Positions 1 through 8,048 of a stretch of 57,675 bases of DNA are shown one piece after another. The first letter of the stretch is position 1, and every line of letters starts with the position of its first letter. The position numbers were made by a program, and so were the translations under genes. The notes beneath the pieces were generated by a model. The model worked only from the letters and a program-made list of their open reading frames with translations, made no database searches and had not been told where the DNA came from. The DNA comes from Acidobacteriota bacterium (lineage in GTDB: Bacteria; Acidobacteriota; Vicinamibacteria; Vicinamibacterales; UBA2999): positions 1-57,675 of the forward strand of contig JACQTK010000024.1 of assembly GCA_016210845.1 (NCBI GenBank), read 5' to 3'.

Positions 1-16
1 ATCTGGAGGAGATCGA

Positions 17-1033
17 ATGTCGTCTGGCCCGTCGTCGATGACCATCCTGTATCGGCGATATGCCGAGTACCAACCGGTCGACGTCACGAAGCTGCGGCCC
101 GGCGACTCGTACAAGCAATTGATTGAGAAGCGGACGCACCCGATCGACGAGCTCGTCCGGCGGCACGGCGCGATTCCCGACGACCTGCTGACGCCGCGCG
201 CCTGCCCCACGTGCGGCAGCGTGGATGCGCGGCACGAGCTGGACAAGGATCACATGCGGCTGGTGCGCTGCTCGGCCTGCGACCTGGTCTACGTCAGCCC
301 GACTTTCGACGAAGAGCACTATCGGACGGTGTATGCGTCAGAGGACTACCAGGAGATCGTGCGCGACCTCGGGATCAAGAGCCACGCGTACAGGGTGGAG
401 CGGTTCGGCCGTGAACGCGTGGGCCTGATGGCGCGGCACCTCGCCGCGAGCCGGCCGCGGCTGCTCGACGTGGGGTGCAGCACCGGCTTCGTCGTGGAAG
501 CCGCCCGCGACGCCGGGTGGGACGCGGCCGGCATCGATCTGAATCCGTCGGCCATCGAGTTCGGCGTGGCGCGGGGCCTCGACCTGCGCTGCGCGGCGCT
601 CGAGGACGCGGGATTCGAGGCGGCCGGCTTCGATGCCGTGTCGCTCTTCGACGTGCTCGAGCATCTGCTGGACCCGGTCCGGACGCTGCGCGCGTGCACG
701 CGCCTGCTGAAGCGGGGCGGCATCGTCTTTCTCTACGTGCCGAACTACGACTCCGCGTCGCGCCTGCTGATGGGGAAGGACGCACACTTCATCTGGCCCA
801 CGCACCATCTCAACTACTACACGCCGGCCACGCTTCGCGATCTGATGGCGCGCGAAGGGCTCGAGACGGTCTACGTGGCGACCGAGGGCCTCGACATCGC
901 CGACTACCTGTGGTACCGGCGCGAGGTCGTCGGCAAGGAGGATGGGGGCGTCGAGGAGATCGCGGATCTGCTCCAGTTCTTCGTGAACGCAGGCGCCTAC
1001 GGCAAGAACCTTCGCGTGATCGCACGTCGATGA
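17..1033 (+). CDS. Class I SAM-dependent methyltransferase with N-terminal zinc-ribbon-like motif
   Basis: A 338-residue protein that probably methylates a sugar or sugar-nucleotide. Residues 63-88 hold a C-x2-C-x18-C-x2-C pattern (C63, C66, C85, C88), typical of the N-terminal zinc-binding segment of sugar C-/O-methyltransferases. The SAM-binding motif I is DVGCSTGF at 151-158, followed by the acidic DLN motif and 'LFDVLEHLLDP', which fits the Methyltransf_23 family. A strong GGAGGAG ribosome site lies at 5-11, just before the ATG. Its stop overlaps the next start (ATGA at 1030), so it is translationally coupled to the family A protein downstream. The substrate cannot be told from sequence. 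Confidence 0.9.
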   Translation: MSSGPSSMTILYRRYAEYQPVDVTKLRPGDSYKQLIEKRTHPIDELVRRHGAIPDDLLTPRACPTCGSVDARHELDKDHMRLVRCSACDLVYVSPTFDEEHYRTVYASEDYQEIVRDLGIKSHAYRVERFGRERVGLMARHLAASRPRLLDVGCSTGFVVEAARDAGWDAAGIDLNPSAIEFGVARGLDLRCAALEDAGFEAAGFDAVSLFDVLEHLLDPVRTLRACTRLLKRGGIVFLYVPNYDSASRLLMGKDAHFIWPTHHLNYYTPATLRDLMAREGLETVYVATEGLDIADYLWYRREVVGKEDGGVEEIADLLQFFVNAGAYGKNLRVIARR

Positions 1034-2733
1034 GGGTCCTGTTCGCCGCGCTGCACCTGGCCTACTTCCGCAACTTCGAGTCGGCGATCCGCGAGCTTGC
1101 GGCGCGCGGCCACCAGGTGCATCTGGCGGGCGAGGAGACGGAGGCCCTGGGCGGGGAAGCGCTGGCACGGCGGCTCGCCTCGGAGCATCCCGGCCGCGTG
1201 ACGTGGGCGCAGCTGCCGTCGCTCGAGCACGAGCCCTGGTACGACGCCGCGCGGCGGATGCGCCTGGCGCTCGACTACATCCGGGCGCTCGACCCGAGGT
1301 ACCCGCCGAAGCTGCGCGTGCGGGCGGAAGCGCGGACCGCGCGCGTGGTGCGGTGGGCGTCGCGCCTGCCTGCCGGCCGTCCCATGACGCTGGCGGCGCT
1401 GAAACGCTTCGAGCGCGTGATGCCGACGAGCGACGCGCTCGTCGCCTACCTGCGCGATCGGGCGCCGGACCTGGTCGTCCTCACGTCGCTCACGTACGCG
1501 CGCTCGCAGCAGCTCGATGTCCTCAAGGCGGCCCGGGCGCTGGGAATTCCGGTCGCGGCCGCGATCATGAGCTGGGATCACCTCTCGAGCAAAGCGCTGC
1601 TGCACGTCGTGCCGGATCTCGTGCTGGTCTGGAACGACACGCAGCGCCGCGAGGCCGTGGAGATGCATGGCATCCCCGCCGATCGGGTCGTGCTGACCGG
1701 GGCGCAGTGCTACGACCAGTGGTTCACGCGCGCGCCCGAGCGGAGCCGCGAGGCGTTCTGCCGCGCGATGGGCCTGCGCGCCGATCGCCCGTTCGTGCTG
1801 TGGGTGCATTCGGCGCTGAGTCCGACCCCGGACCCACCGGAGCCAGTGCTGGTCACCCGGTGGATCGAGGCGCTTCGGAGCAGCGCCAATCCGCGACTGC
1901 GTGAGCTCGGCGTGCTCGTGCGTCCGCATCCGGAGCGGCTCAAGGAGTGGGCCGGCGTCCGCATCGACCAGTACGAGAACGTAGCCTTTCATGGCCGTAA
2001 TCCCATCGACCGCGACGCGCAGAACGACTACTTCGATTCGCTCTTCTACAGCAGCGCGGTCGCGGGCCTCGTGACGAGCGCGTTCCTCGAGGCGGCGATC
2101 GTGGGCCGTCCCGTGCTGACCTTCACCCTCCCGGAGTACCGGATGCACCAGGAGGAGATGATCCATTTTCAGTACCTGACCACCGTCGGGGGCGGGCTCC
2201 TGCAGATGGCGGCCGACCTCGACACGCACCTCACGCAGCTGGCCGCGGCCGTGGCGCTCGGCGGCGTCCGCGACGAGCGCAACCGCCGTTTCCTGACCGC
2301 ATTCGTACGTCCGGGTGGACTCGACACGCCTGCCACGCCCGCGTTCGCCGACGCGCTCGAGCGGCTCCAGCGTCAAGGTGCCGGTCCGGATGCATCGCTC
2401 GAGCGCGAGCGCTGGCTGCGGCCGATCGTGCTGCCGCTGGCGGCGTGGTCGCGTCGCGGCATCGGACGCTGGCTGATGAACGACATGCGGGCCGACGCCG
2501 TGGACGAGCACATCGACCGGCGTCTGCGAACGATTCGGGCGCGGCGCGCCGCCAAGGAGGCGCGCCAGCGAGCCGAGAGCCGCCGGCGCGCGTTCCGGCA
2601 GCGGCGCCACGCGCTGCTCCTGAAGGCGAAAGAGGCAAGGAGCGCGATACGGACCCTGCGCTTCCACACCGCCACGCTGGCCCACCGTATTCTCGGGCTC
2701 GCAGGCATCGACCGCGGCGAGCGCGGCGGCTGA
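1030..2733 (+). CDS. GT-B-like glycosyltransferase, paralogous family A, copy 1
   Basis: A 567-residue cytosolic protein. The N-terminus (MRVLFAALHLAYFRNFESA) has the beta-strand/helix opening of GT-B enzymes. The family A signature follows: WDHLSSKALL near residue 181, 'VWND.Q..EAV', then 'VVLTGAQCYDQWF', and an 'RPHP' motif near 298 ahead of 'TSAFLEAAIVGRPVLT', which resembles the donor-binding half of CDP-glycerol- or GlcNAc-type GT-B proteins. The last ~90 residues are very Arg/Lys-rich and helical, so peripheral membrane association is possible. The ATG overlaps the stop of the upstream methyltransferase. Three paralogs lie at 8045, 10131 and 14243. The TGA stop is the TGA of a 'GGCTGAAGCC' hairpin of repeat R1. 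Donor and acceptor are unknown. Confidence 0.8.
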   Translation: MRVLFAALHLAYFRNFESAIRELAARGHQVHLAGEETEALGGEALARRLASEHPGRVTWAQLPSLEHEPWYDAARRMRLALDYIRALDPRYPPKLRVRAEARTARVVRWASRLPAGRPMTLAALKRFERVMPTSDALVAYLRDRAPDLVVLTSLTYARSQQLDVLKAARALGIPVAAAIMSWDHLSSKALLHVVPDLVLVWNDTQRREAVEMHGIPADRVVLTGAQCYDQWFTRAPERSREAFCRAMGLRADRPFVLWVHSALSPTPDPPEPVLVTRWIEALRSSANPRLRELGVLVRPHPERLKEWAGVRIDQYENVAFHGRNPIDRDAQNDYFDSLFYSSAVAGLVTSAFLEAAIVGRPVLTFTLPEYRMHQEEMIHFQYLTTVGGGLLQMAADLDTHLTQLAAAVALGGVRDERNRRFLTAFVRPGGLDTPATPAFADALERLQRQGAGPDASLERERWLRPIVLPLAAWSRRGIGRWLMNDMRADAVDEHIDRRLRTIRARRAAKEARQRAESRRRAFRQRRHALLLKAKEARSAIRTLRFHTATLAHRILGLAGIDRGERGG

Positions 2734-2837
2734 AGCCCCCTGATCGCGGGGGCTGAAGCCCCCGCTCTACAGGCGGATAGCCTATCCACCTGTAGAGCGC
2801 ACGCTTCAGCGTGCGCGATCGTGCGCGATCGTGCGCG
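2722..2837. repeat. R1 REPIN-like double hairpin, copy a
   Basis: Two hairpins face each other: a GC-rich stem around GGCTGAAGCC ending in GCTCTACAGG, a ~15-nt centre, then CCTGTAGAGC followed by a stem around GCTTCAGC. The downstream arm is extended by a tandem 'GTGCGCGATC' (2811-2830 and part of a third unit). It fills the spacer between the family A gene and the formyltransferase gene and contains the stop codon of the former. GTAG at the hairpin foot matches the tetranucleotide used by REP-associated tyrosine transposases. Confidence 0.85.
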
Positions 2838-2851
2838 TTTTCTAACAGTCA

Positions 2852-3649
2852 ATGCGCGCCATTGTCCTGACCAGCACGATGCGGCGGCACCAGTTCGTCG
2901 CCAACACGCTCGCCGCGCGGATGGAAGTGGCCGGCGTGTGGCAGGAGGAGAAGTCGTTCCAGCCGCTGAAATATGCCGAGTCGGCGGACGACGAAGCCGT
3001 CATCGCGCGGCACTTCGCCGCGCGCGACGCGTCGGAGGAACGCTATTTCGCGGATCACGCCGCGGTGCGCGCGCCGGTCCATCGAACGCCGCCGGGCGGC
3101 TGCAACGCGGCCGACGAGATCCACGCGATGCGCGTCCTCCGCCCCAATGTCGTCCTGGTGTTCGGGACGGGACTGCTCAAGCAGCCGCTGATCGACGCGT
3201 TTCCGGGCATGATGATCAACATCCACCTGGGCCTGTCGCCCTTCTACCGCGGCGCGGGCACCAATTTCTGGCCGCTGGTGAACCGCGAGCCCGAGTACTG
3301 CGGGGCCACGATCCACTTCATCGACATCGGCGTGGACACCGGACCGATCGTCGCCCACGTGCGCCCCGACATTCAGCGCGGCGACGGTCCGCACGACATC
3401 GGAAACGAGACGATCGTCGCGGCTGCCGACGCGCTGGCCGCCGCGGCCGCGGCGCACGTCGCGTCGCCGCTGCAGGGCGTGGTGCAGACGGGGGGAGGGC
3501 GTCTGTACACGCGAAGCGACTTCTCGGCGGCCGCCGTGCGGCGGCTCTATGCGAACCTCGCGGACGGGATGATCGACGAATACGTCGCCCGGCGCGCCGC
3601 GCGCGACGCGAAGGTACAGCTCGTCACGATGCAGGCTGGCACGCGGTAA
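2852..3649 (+). CDS. Formyltransferase-family protein (probable sugar N-formyltransferase)
   Basis: A 265-residue protein of the methionyl-tRNA/sugar formyltransferase fold. 'NIHLGLSPFYRG' (122-133) and 'VDTGPI' place the catalytic Asn-His-Asp triad at N123, H125 and D162. Within a glycan locus the likely job is transfer of a formyl group from N10-formyltetrahydrofolate to an amino sugar. It lacks the C-terminal domain of Fmt, so tRNA formylation is unlikely. No clear Shine-Dalgarno precedes the ATG, which follows repeat R1 by 14 nt. Its TAA overlaps the next ATG (TAATG at 3647-3651). Confidence 0.85.
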   Translation: MRAIVLTSTMRRHQFVANTLAARMEVAGVWQEEKSFQPLKYAESADDEAVIARHFAARDASEERYFADHAAVRAPVHRTPPGGCNAADEIHAMRVLRPNVVLVFGTGLLKQPLIDAFPGMMINIHLGLSPFYRGAGTNFWPLVNREPEYCGATIHFIDIGVDTGPIVAHVRPDIQRGDGPHDIGNETIVAAADALAAAAAAHVASPLQGVVQTGGGRLYTRSDFSAAAVRRLYANLADGMIDEYVARRAARDAKVQLVTMQAGTR

Positions 3650-4614
3650 TGGGGAACACGTGCCTCGTGGTGATGTACCACTACGTCCGCGACAGCGCCA
3701 CGACTCCATTTCCGGAGATCCGGGCGCTCCCGCCGGCCCTCATCGAACGGCAGCTCGATTGGCTGCAGCGCGAGCACCATCTCATCTCGCTCCACGAGCT
3801 CGAGGCGGCCATGGATGGGCACGCCCGGCTGCCTCCCAACGCCGCCCTCGTGACCTTCGACGACGGCTTCATCGACCACTACGAGGCGGTCTTTCCGATT
3901 CTGCGCAGGCGCGGCGTGAGCGGCGTGTTCTTCCTCGCGCAGCGGCCCTACGAGGCGTCGCCCAGGGTCCTCGGCGTGCACAAGACGCACTTCCTGCTCG
4001 CGCATCTGGGTGCGGAGGCGTTCGCCGCCGCGGTGCTGCGCGAGCACGAGCCCGCTCTCGTGGCGGTCGATGCGGGCCGTGAGGACGTCTTCGGCGCGGA
4101 CCGGTGGGAGCACGCCGACGAGCGGACCATCAAGCACCTGCTCAACTACGGGCTGCCGTTCGACGAGGCCGAGCGCATCCTCGACGCGCTCTTCGCGCGG
4201 CACCTGGGACCGCAGGAGTCGTTCGCGCGTGAGCTGTACCTGGGTGAGCCGATGATCGCCGGCATGGCTGCGGCGGGCATGACGTTCGGGTATCACACGC
4301 GCTCCCACCGGATGCTGTCGCGGCTGGACGTGGAGGAACAGGAGCGCGAGCTTCGGGACGGGGTGGCCTGGATCAGGCGGCTCACGGGCCAGGCGCGCGT
4401 CTCCTTCTGCTATCCGTGGGGCGGCCCGAAGACCTACACGACGGGGACGGTCCAGATCCTCGCAGGGAACGGATATTCGGTGGCCTTTACCAGCGTTCGC
4501 CGCCGCGTCGACCTGAGCCGCGACGGTCGCTTCGAGCTGCCGCGCATCGATGCGCGCGACCTGCCCCCCTACGTCACCGGCGAGCCGGCCACACCGCCTG
4601 GGGAACCGTCATGA
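3649..4614 (+). CDS. Polysaccharide deacetylase (NodB-type carbohydrate esterase 4)
   Basis: A 321-residue protein. 'TFDDG' (69-73) gives catalytic D71 and metal ligand D72, and 'HTRSH' gives ligands H216 and H220, the D-H-H metal triad of CE4 enzymes. 'CYPWGG' matches the later conserved motif. There is no signal peptide (MGNTCLVVMYHYVRD), so it probably acts on a cytosolic or lipid-linked intermediate, removing an N-acetyl group. It lies directly after the formyltransferase, so deacetylation followed by formylation of the same amino sugar is an attractive but unproven pairing. The ATG overlaps both neighbours (TAATG upstream, ATGA at 4611). Confidence 0.9.
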   Translation: MGNTCLVVMYHYVRDSATTPFPEIRALPPALIERQLDWLQREHHLISLHELEAAMDGHARLPPNAALVTFDDGFIDHYEAVFPILRRRGVSGVFFLAQRPYEASPRVLGVHKTHFLLAHLGAEAFAAAVLREHEPALVAVDAGREDVFGADRWEHADERTIKHLLNYGLPFDEAERILDALFARHLGPQESFARELYLGEPMIAGMAAAGMTFGYHTRSHRMLSRLDVEEQERELRDGVAWIRRLTGQARVSFCYPWGGPKTYTTGTVQILAGNGYSVAFTSVRRRVDLSRDGRFELPRIDARDLPPYVTGEPATPPGEPS

Positions 4615-6809
4615 CGGACGATCTCGCCCAGCCACGGGAGTTCCAGGCCTACCTGCGCGCGCGCGACGCCGTGCTCCGCATGAAGGGCATGGCGCCGGCC
4701 GACGCGTCCGCCCCGAGCGCCTACTGGGCGGAGGAGCTCGACAACATCGACTACATGATCGAGGCCTCGCCGCTCGTCGTACGGAAGCTGCGCCACCACG
4801 CGTTCCACATCACGGGCATCCGGCCGTACGACTACCGCGAGAAGCACGACGGCCGGCGGCAGCAGTTCGAGGGACGGCTCAGGGCGCTGCGCGCGATCGG
4901 CGGCGACGGGCTGCTCGTGCCGGAATCCCCGGTCCTCGGCGGCTACGGGTACGACATCGACGGGCGCCTGTTCAACGTGGACACGATCAAGTTCTACGAA
5001 GTGCTGATCGGCATGGAGCGCGGCGGTGTGCTCGGCGCGATCCGCGGTACCCCACCCCACCGCGCAAGCGTGCGCGGTGTGGACCCCGGGGACCGGCCGC
5101 TGGTGTGCGAGATCGGCGGGGGCTGGGGCGGCTTCGCCTATCAGTTCAAGACGCTCTTCCCGCGCGCCACCTACGTCATCGTCGACTTTCCGGAGCTGTT
5201 CCTCTTCTCGGCCACGTATCTCGCCACGGTGTTCCCTCAGGCACGGATCGTGTTCGCGGGCACCGACGACGCCGCGGCGATCGAGGGGTGGCGCGACGCG
5301 GATGTCGTCTTCGTGCCGCACACCAGGTCGCGCCTGGTGTCGGCCCTGCCGCTGGATCTCACCGTGAACATGGTGTCGTTCCAGGAGATGACCGATACCC
5401 AGGTGCGCGGCTACGCCGCGATGGCGGCGGCGGCGGGATGCCCGCTGCTCTACAGCATGAATCGCGAGCGATCGCTGTACAACGCCGAGCTCGTCAGCGT
5501 GAGCCACGCCCTGGCGGAGTCCTACACCCTCACGGAGGTCAGCGTCCTCGAGACCGACTACACGAGTACGTTCAAGAATCCGCCGAAGACGCCCCGCCTG
5601 CCCGCCGTAGCTCCAGCGAAGGCGGGTCCGGCCGATCCGTCCGAGCCGAGGTACCGCCATCTGGTGGGACGACTGAATGCCGCAGCGCATCGGCGCGCTC
5701 CGAGCTCCGTGCAGCCTCGCCCCGGTGTCGGCGCCGCCGGGCCGCGCGTCGTGCTGGGGATGACGCTCTACAACAACGCCCGCTATCTCCCCTCCGCGAT
5801 CGAGTCGCTGCTGGCGCAGACCCACGGAGACTTCGGCCTCCTGCTTCTCGACGACGCGTCGACGGACGGGACGGAGGAGGTCGCGAAGGGGTTCGTGGAG
5901 CGTGATGGGCGCGTCCGGTACCTCCGCCACGCCACCCGGCAGGCGATGATCGCGACCTGGCGCGAGGTGGCCGAGACGGCGGCGCGCCAGTGGCCGTCGG
6001 CGGAGTACTTCGCGTGGGTCAGCGATCACGACTGGTGGCATCCGCGCTGGCTCGAGCGGATGATCGCCGAGCTGGACGCGGACGCCGGCGCCGTGCTCGC
6101 CTATCCGATCACGCGCCGTGTGACCAGCGCGGGCGAGGAGATCGACAAGGGCGCGAGGCTGTTCGACACCGCTGCCGACTCCGATCTCCGCGCACGGTGG
6201 CGGCGCTTCTGTCGAGAAGGCGTCGGCGCCGGAGACATGGTGTACGGGCTGGTGCGCCTCGACGCACTGCGTGCCGCCAGCGTCTTCCGCCCGGTGCTGC
6301 GGCCGGATCGCCTGCTCATCGCAGAGCTCACGCTGCAGGGGCGCATTCGACAGGTGCCCGAAGTGCTCTGGTTCCGGCGGCAGTCCAGCGGCGCCAGCGT
6401 CGACCGGCAGACGACGACGCTGATGCTGCCAGGTGCCGAGCCGCGATGGTTCTCCTGGCCGCCGTGGGCGCAGCACACCATGGTGCTCTGGCGCGAGTAT
6501 GCTGCCCGCCAGGACCGCGCCCCGTGTCTCACACGTGCCCGCTGGATCCGTATGCTCGCGCATTACCAGGTGTGCTACGGCTGGCGCCACTTCAGGAAGA
6601 CCGCCGCGTCGCACGCGGTCGGGCGCGGCGTCGACCGCGTCCTCTGGGCGCGCAAGATGGTGAAGCACCACTACCACCACGCGGTCTATCACACATTGAT
6701 CGGCTCGCGCGTGGCCCTTGCCAGGCTGCGGCGCCTCACGCGACGGGGCATGTACGAGGCGCTCATGCTGACGCACCGTCTCGGGCTGCGGGGCCGCTCT
6801 GAGTTGTGA
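4611..6809 (+). CDS. Bifunctional protein: putative sugar O-methyltransferase (TIGR04371-like) fused to GT2 glycosyltransferase
   Basis: A 732-residue fusion. Residues 1-~325 match the putative sugar O-methyltransferase family, with the SAM loop 'VCEIGGGWGGFAYQFK' (165-180) and 'VDFPELFLFSATYL'. Residues ~379-600 are a GT2 domain: 'GMTLYNNARYLPSAIESL', 'LLDDASTDGT', and a DxD-like 'SDHDWW' near 471. A basic tail follows. Two palindromic repeats are read through in frame: R6 (about residues 146-160), just before the SAM loop, and R4 (about residues 329-342) in the interdomain linker. It would add and then methylate a sugar, or cap a chain. The start overlaps the deacetylase stop. Confidence 0.85.
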   Translation: MTDDLAQPREFQAYLRARDAVLRMKGMAPADASAPSAYWAEELDNIDYMIEASPLVVRKLRHHAFHITGIRPYDYREKHDGRRQQFEGRLRALRAIGGDGLLVPESPVLGGYGYDIDGRLFNVDTIKFYEVLIGMERGGVLGAIRGTPPHRASVRGVDPGDRPLVCEIGGGWGGFAYQFKTLFPRATYVIVDFPELFLFSATYLATVFPQARIVFAGTDDAAAIEGWRDADVVFVPHTRSRLVSALPLDLTVNMVSFQEMTDTQVRGYAAMAAAAGCPLLYSMNRERSLYNAELVSVSHALAESYTLTEVSVLETDYTSTFKNPPKTPRLPAVAPAKAGPADPSEPRYRHLVGRLNAAAHRRAPSSVQPRPGVGAAGPRVVLGMTLYNNARYLPSAIESLLAQTHGDFGLLLLDDASTDGTEEVAKGFVERDGRVRYLRHATRQAMIATWREVAETAARQWPSAEYFAWVSDHDWWHPRWLERMIAELDADAGAVLAYPITRRVTSAGEEIDKGARLFDTAADSDLRARWRRFCREGVGAGDMVYGLVRLDALRAASVFRPVLRPDRLLIAELTLQGRIRQVPEVLWFRRQSSGASVDRQTTTLMLPGAEPRWFSWPPWAQHTMVLWREYAARQDRAPCLTRARWIRMLAHYQVCYGWRHFRKTAASHAVGRGVDRVLWARKMVKHHYHHAVYHTLIGSRVALARLRRLTRRGMYEALMLTHRLGLRGRSEL
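5051..5090. repeat. R6 palindrome, copy 1, inside a coding region
   Basis: CCCCACCGCGCA (5055-5066) pairs with TGCGCGGTGTGG (5071-5082) with one mismatch and a 4-nt loop, followed by ACCCCGG. A second copy with compensating bases (CCCCATCGCGCA / TGCGCGATGGGG, then ACCCCGG) lies at 14104-14135. Here it is translated in frame within the methyltransferase domain. Confidence 0.75.
5597..5622. repeat. R4 palindrome, copy 1, in an interdomain linker
   Basis: CCCGCC and GGCGGG arms enclose GTAGCTCCAGCGAA. The repeat encodes part of the linker between the methyltransferase and GT2 domains (PAVAPAKAG). A related GCCGAAGC...GCGAAGGCGG element lies within the CMP-sugar synthetase gene near 26930. Confidence 0.6.
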
Positions 6810-6848
6810 GTTATGGGCTCAGAACTCAAGACTCATTACTCAAAACTC
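6803..6848. repeat. R3 heptamer-period array (ACTCA units)
   Basis: Consecutive 7-bp units AACTCAA, GACTCAT, TACTCAA, AACTCCT, preceded by inverted GAGTT units (GAGTTGTGAGTTATG). It bridges two genes: it contains the stop of the upstream fusion gene and encodes the first ~12 residues of the downstream one. Confidence 0.75.
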
Positions 6849-8048
6849 CTCGACGTGCATCTCGATCCAATCCGCGTGAACGTTGGCGGGCGGCCCGTGC
6901 TGGTCGTGATGCCAGACGTGTCGCGGATCGAGGGCCTCAGCGTGGAGCTGCTGGCGACGTACAACCGCGCACGGGCCGAACATGCCGACGCATGCCTGCT
7001 CACCTCGGTGGAGCCATCCCACCATCCACTCCTCGCGCTCGAGCCGTCGGATCTGCGGATCGTTCACGCAGACGGCGTCAGCGGTGCCTGGCTTCGGCTG
7101 CTGTGGCGGATGGCGGCCGTGGAGCGGCGCGCGGTGGATGGCTGGTCGCGCGCTTCGCGCGCCTTTCGGGTCGAGTGGTCACGTGAGCTCAGGCGCCAGG
7201 GCGGGGACGAACGGCTGCCGCTCGAACTGCGCGGATGGCTGCGGGCGCGCGCGCGGCGATCACTCGCGAAGGCAGCCGTGCCGCCGGGCGCGACCACACG
7301 GTTCCCACGCCGGCTGCTGCGCGATCGCGTGCATGCGTCGCTGCCGTCGGGAATGCTCGCCGAGGCGTCGGCCACGGCGCGTGCCCTTGGCATCGATCCT
7401 GCCGTCCCCACCGTGACCGTCGACGTGCGCCGGCGGCCTGACACCTGCGCGTCCGTGAGCTCGTGGCTGGCAAACCGAGGCTACTGCGTCGTACGGGTTG
7501 GAGAGGCGCCCGATCCTGTTCCCGTCCGCGCCACGATCGACCTCGCGTCGTCACGGCAGCGGACGCCGCTCCTCGACCTGTTCGTGCTGTCGACGTCGAG
7601 GTTCCTCGTGTGCGATTCGCTCGAGGCGCAGCACGTCGCGTACCTGACGAATACGCCGTCGCTGCTGCTGAACGCGCACGATCCGTTCAGCGGGTACCCC
7701 GTGCGCGACGACGGTCTGTTCACGCTCAGCACCCCAGTCGACCTCGATACAGGGCAGACCCTGACGCCTGACGCGCTGCTGCACGAGGCCCGTCTCAAGG
7801 ACGTGCGCGATTGCGGCTTCCGCGACAACACGGCGGCGGAGGTGCTCGCGGCCGTACAGGAAATGCACGACGGGGTGACGGCTGGCTGGAGCACCTCCCC
7901 GGGCCAGATTCGATTCCGCGACCGGGTCGCCGCGGCAGGCGAGGCCATGGCGGCGCGCGTGGCCGCGGCGGCCGAGTGGGGACCCGACGCGGGGTTCATC
8001 GGCGACGGCCGGCTGGCGCGCTGGCAGGCGGAGGGATCAGCGTCATGA
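6813..8048 (+). CDS. TIGR04372-like glycosyltransferase
   Basis: A 411-residue protein. The C-terminal half ('LLDLFVLSTSRFLVC', 'LTNTPSLLLNAHDPFSGYP', then a 'GQTLTPDALL' stretch) matches the organisation of TIGR04372-family glycosyltransferases, in which a 'DLFxLSxSRFxIC' helix is diagnostic. The middle is Arg-rich. The first ~12 residues (MGSELKTHYSKLL) are read from the heptamer array, so the native start may have been lost or may lie at a later codon. The TGA overlaps the next ATG at 8045. No transmembrane segment is evident. Donor and acceptor are unknown. Confidence 0.7.
   Translation: MGSELKTHYSKLLDVHLDPIRVNVGGRPVLVVMPDVSRIEGLSVELLATYNRARAEHADACLLTSVEPSHHPLLALEPSDLRIVHADGVSGAWLRLLWRMAAVERRAVDGWSRASRAFRVEWSRELRRQGGDERLPLELRGWLRARARRSLAKAAVPPGATTRFPRRLLRDRVHASLPSGMLAEASATARALGIDPAVPTVTVDVRRRPDTCASVSSWLANRGYCVVRVGEAPDPVPVRATIDLASSRQRTPLLDLFVLSTSRFLVCDSLEAQHVAYLTNTPSLLLNAHDPFSGYPVRDDGLFTLSTPVDLDTGQTLTPDALLHEARLKDVRDCGFRDNTAAEVLAAVQEMHDGVTAGWSTSPGQIRFRDRVAAAGEAMAARVAAAAEWGPDAGFIGDGRLARWQAEGSAS

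Noticed and set aside
997..2685. Long open frame on the minus strand opposite the first family A gene
   Set aside because: Arg/His/Gln-rich translation without motifs; it mirrors the plus-strand gene, which has clear family features. High GC makes such shadows common.
2852..3649. Methionyl-tRNA formyltransferase (fmt)
   Set aside because: Too short, no C-terminal tRNA-binding domain, located in a glycan operon, and the substrate loop differs.
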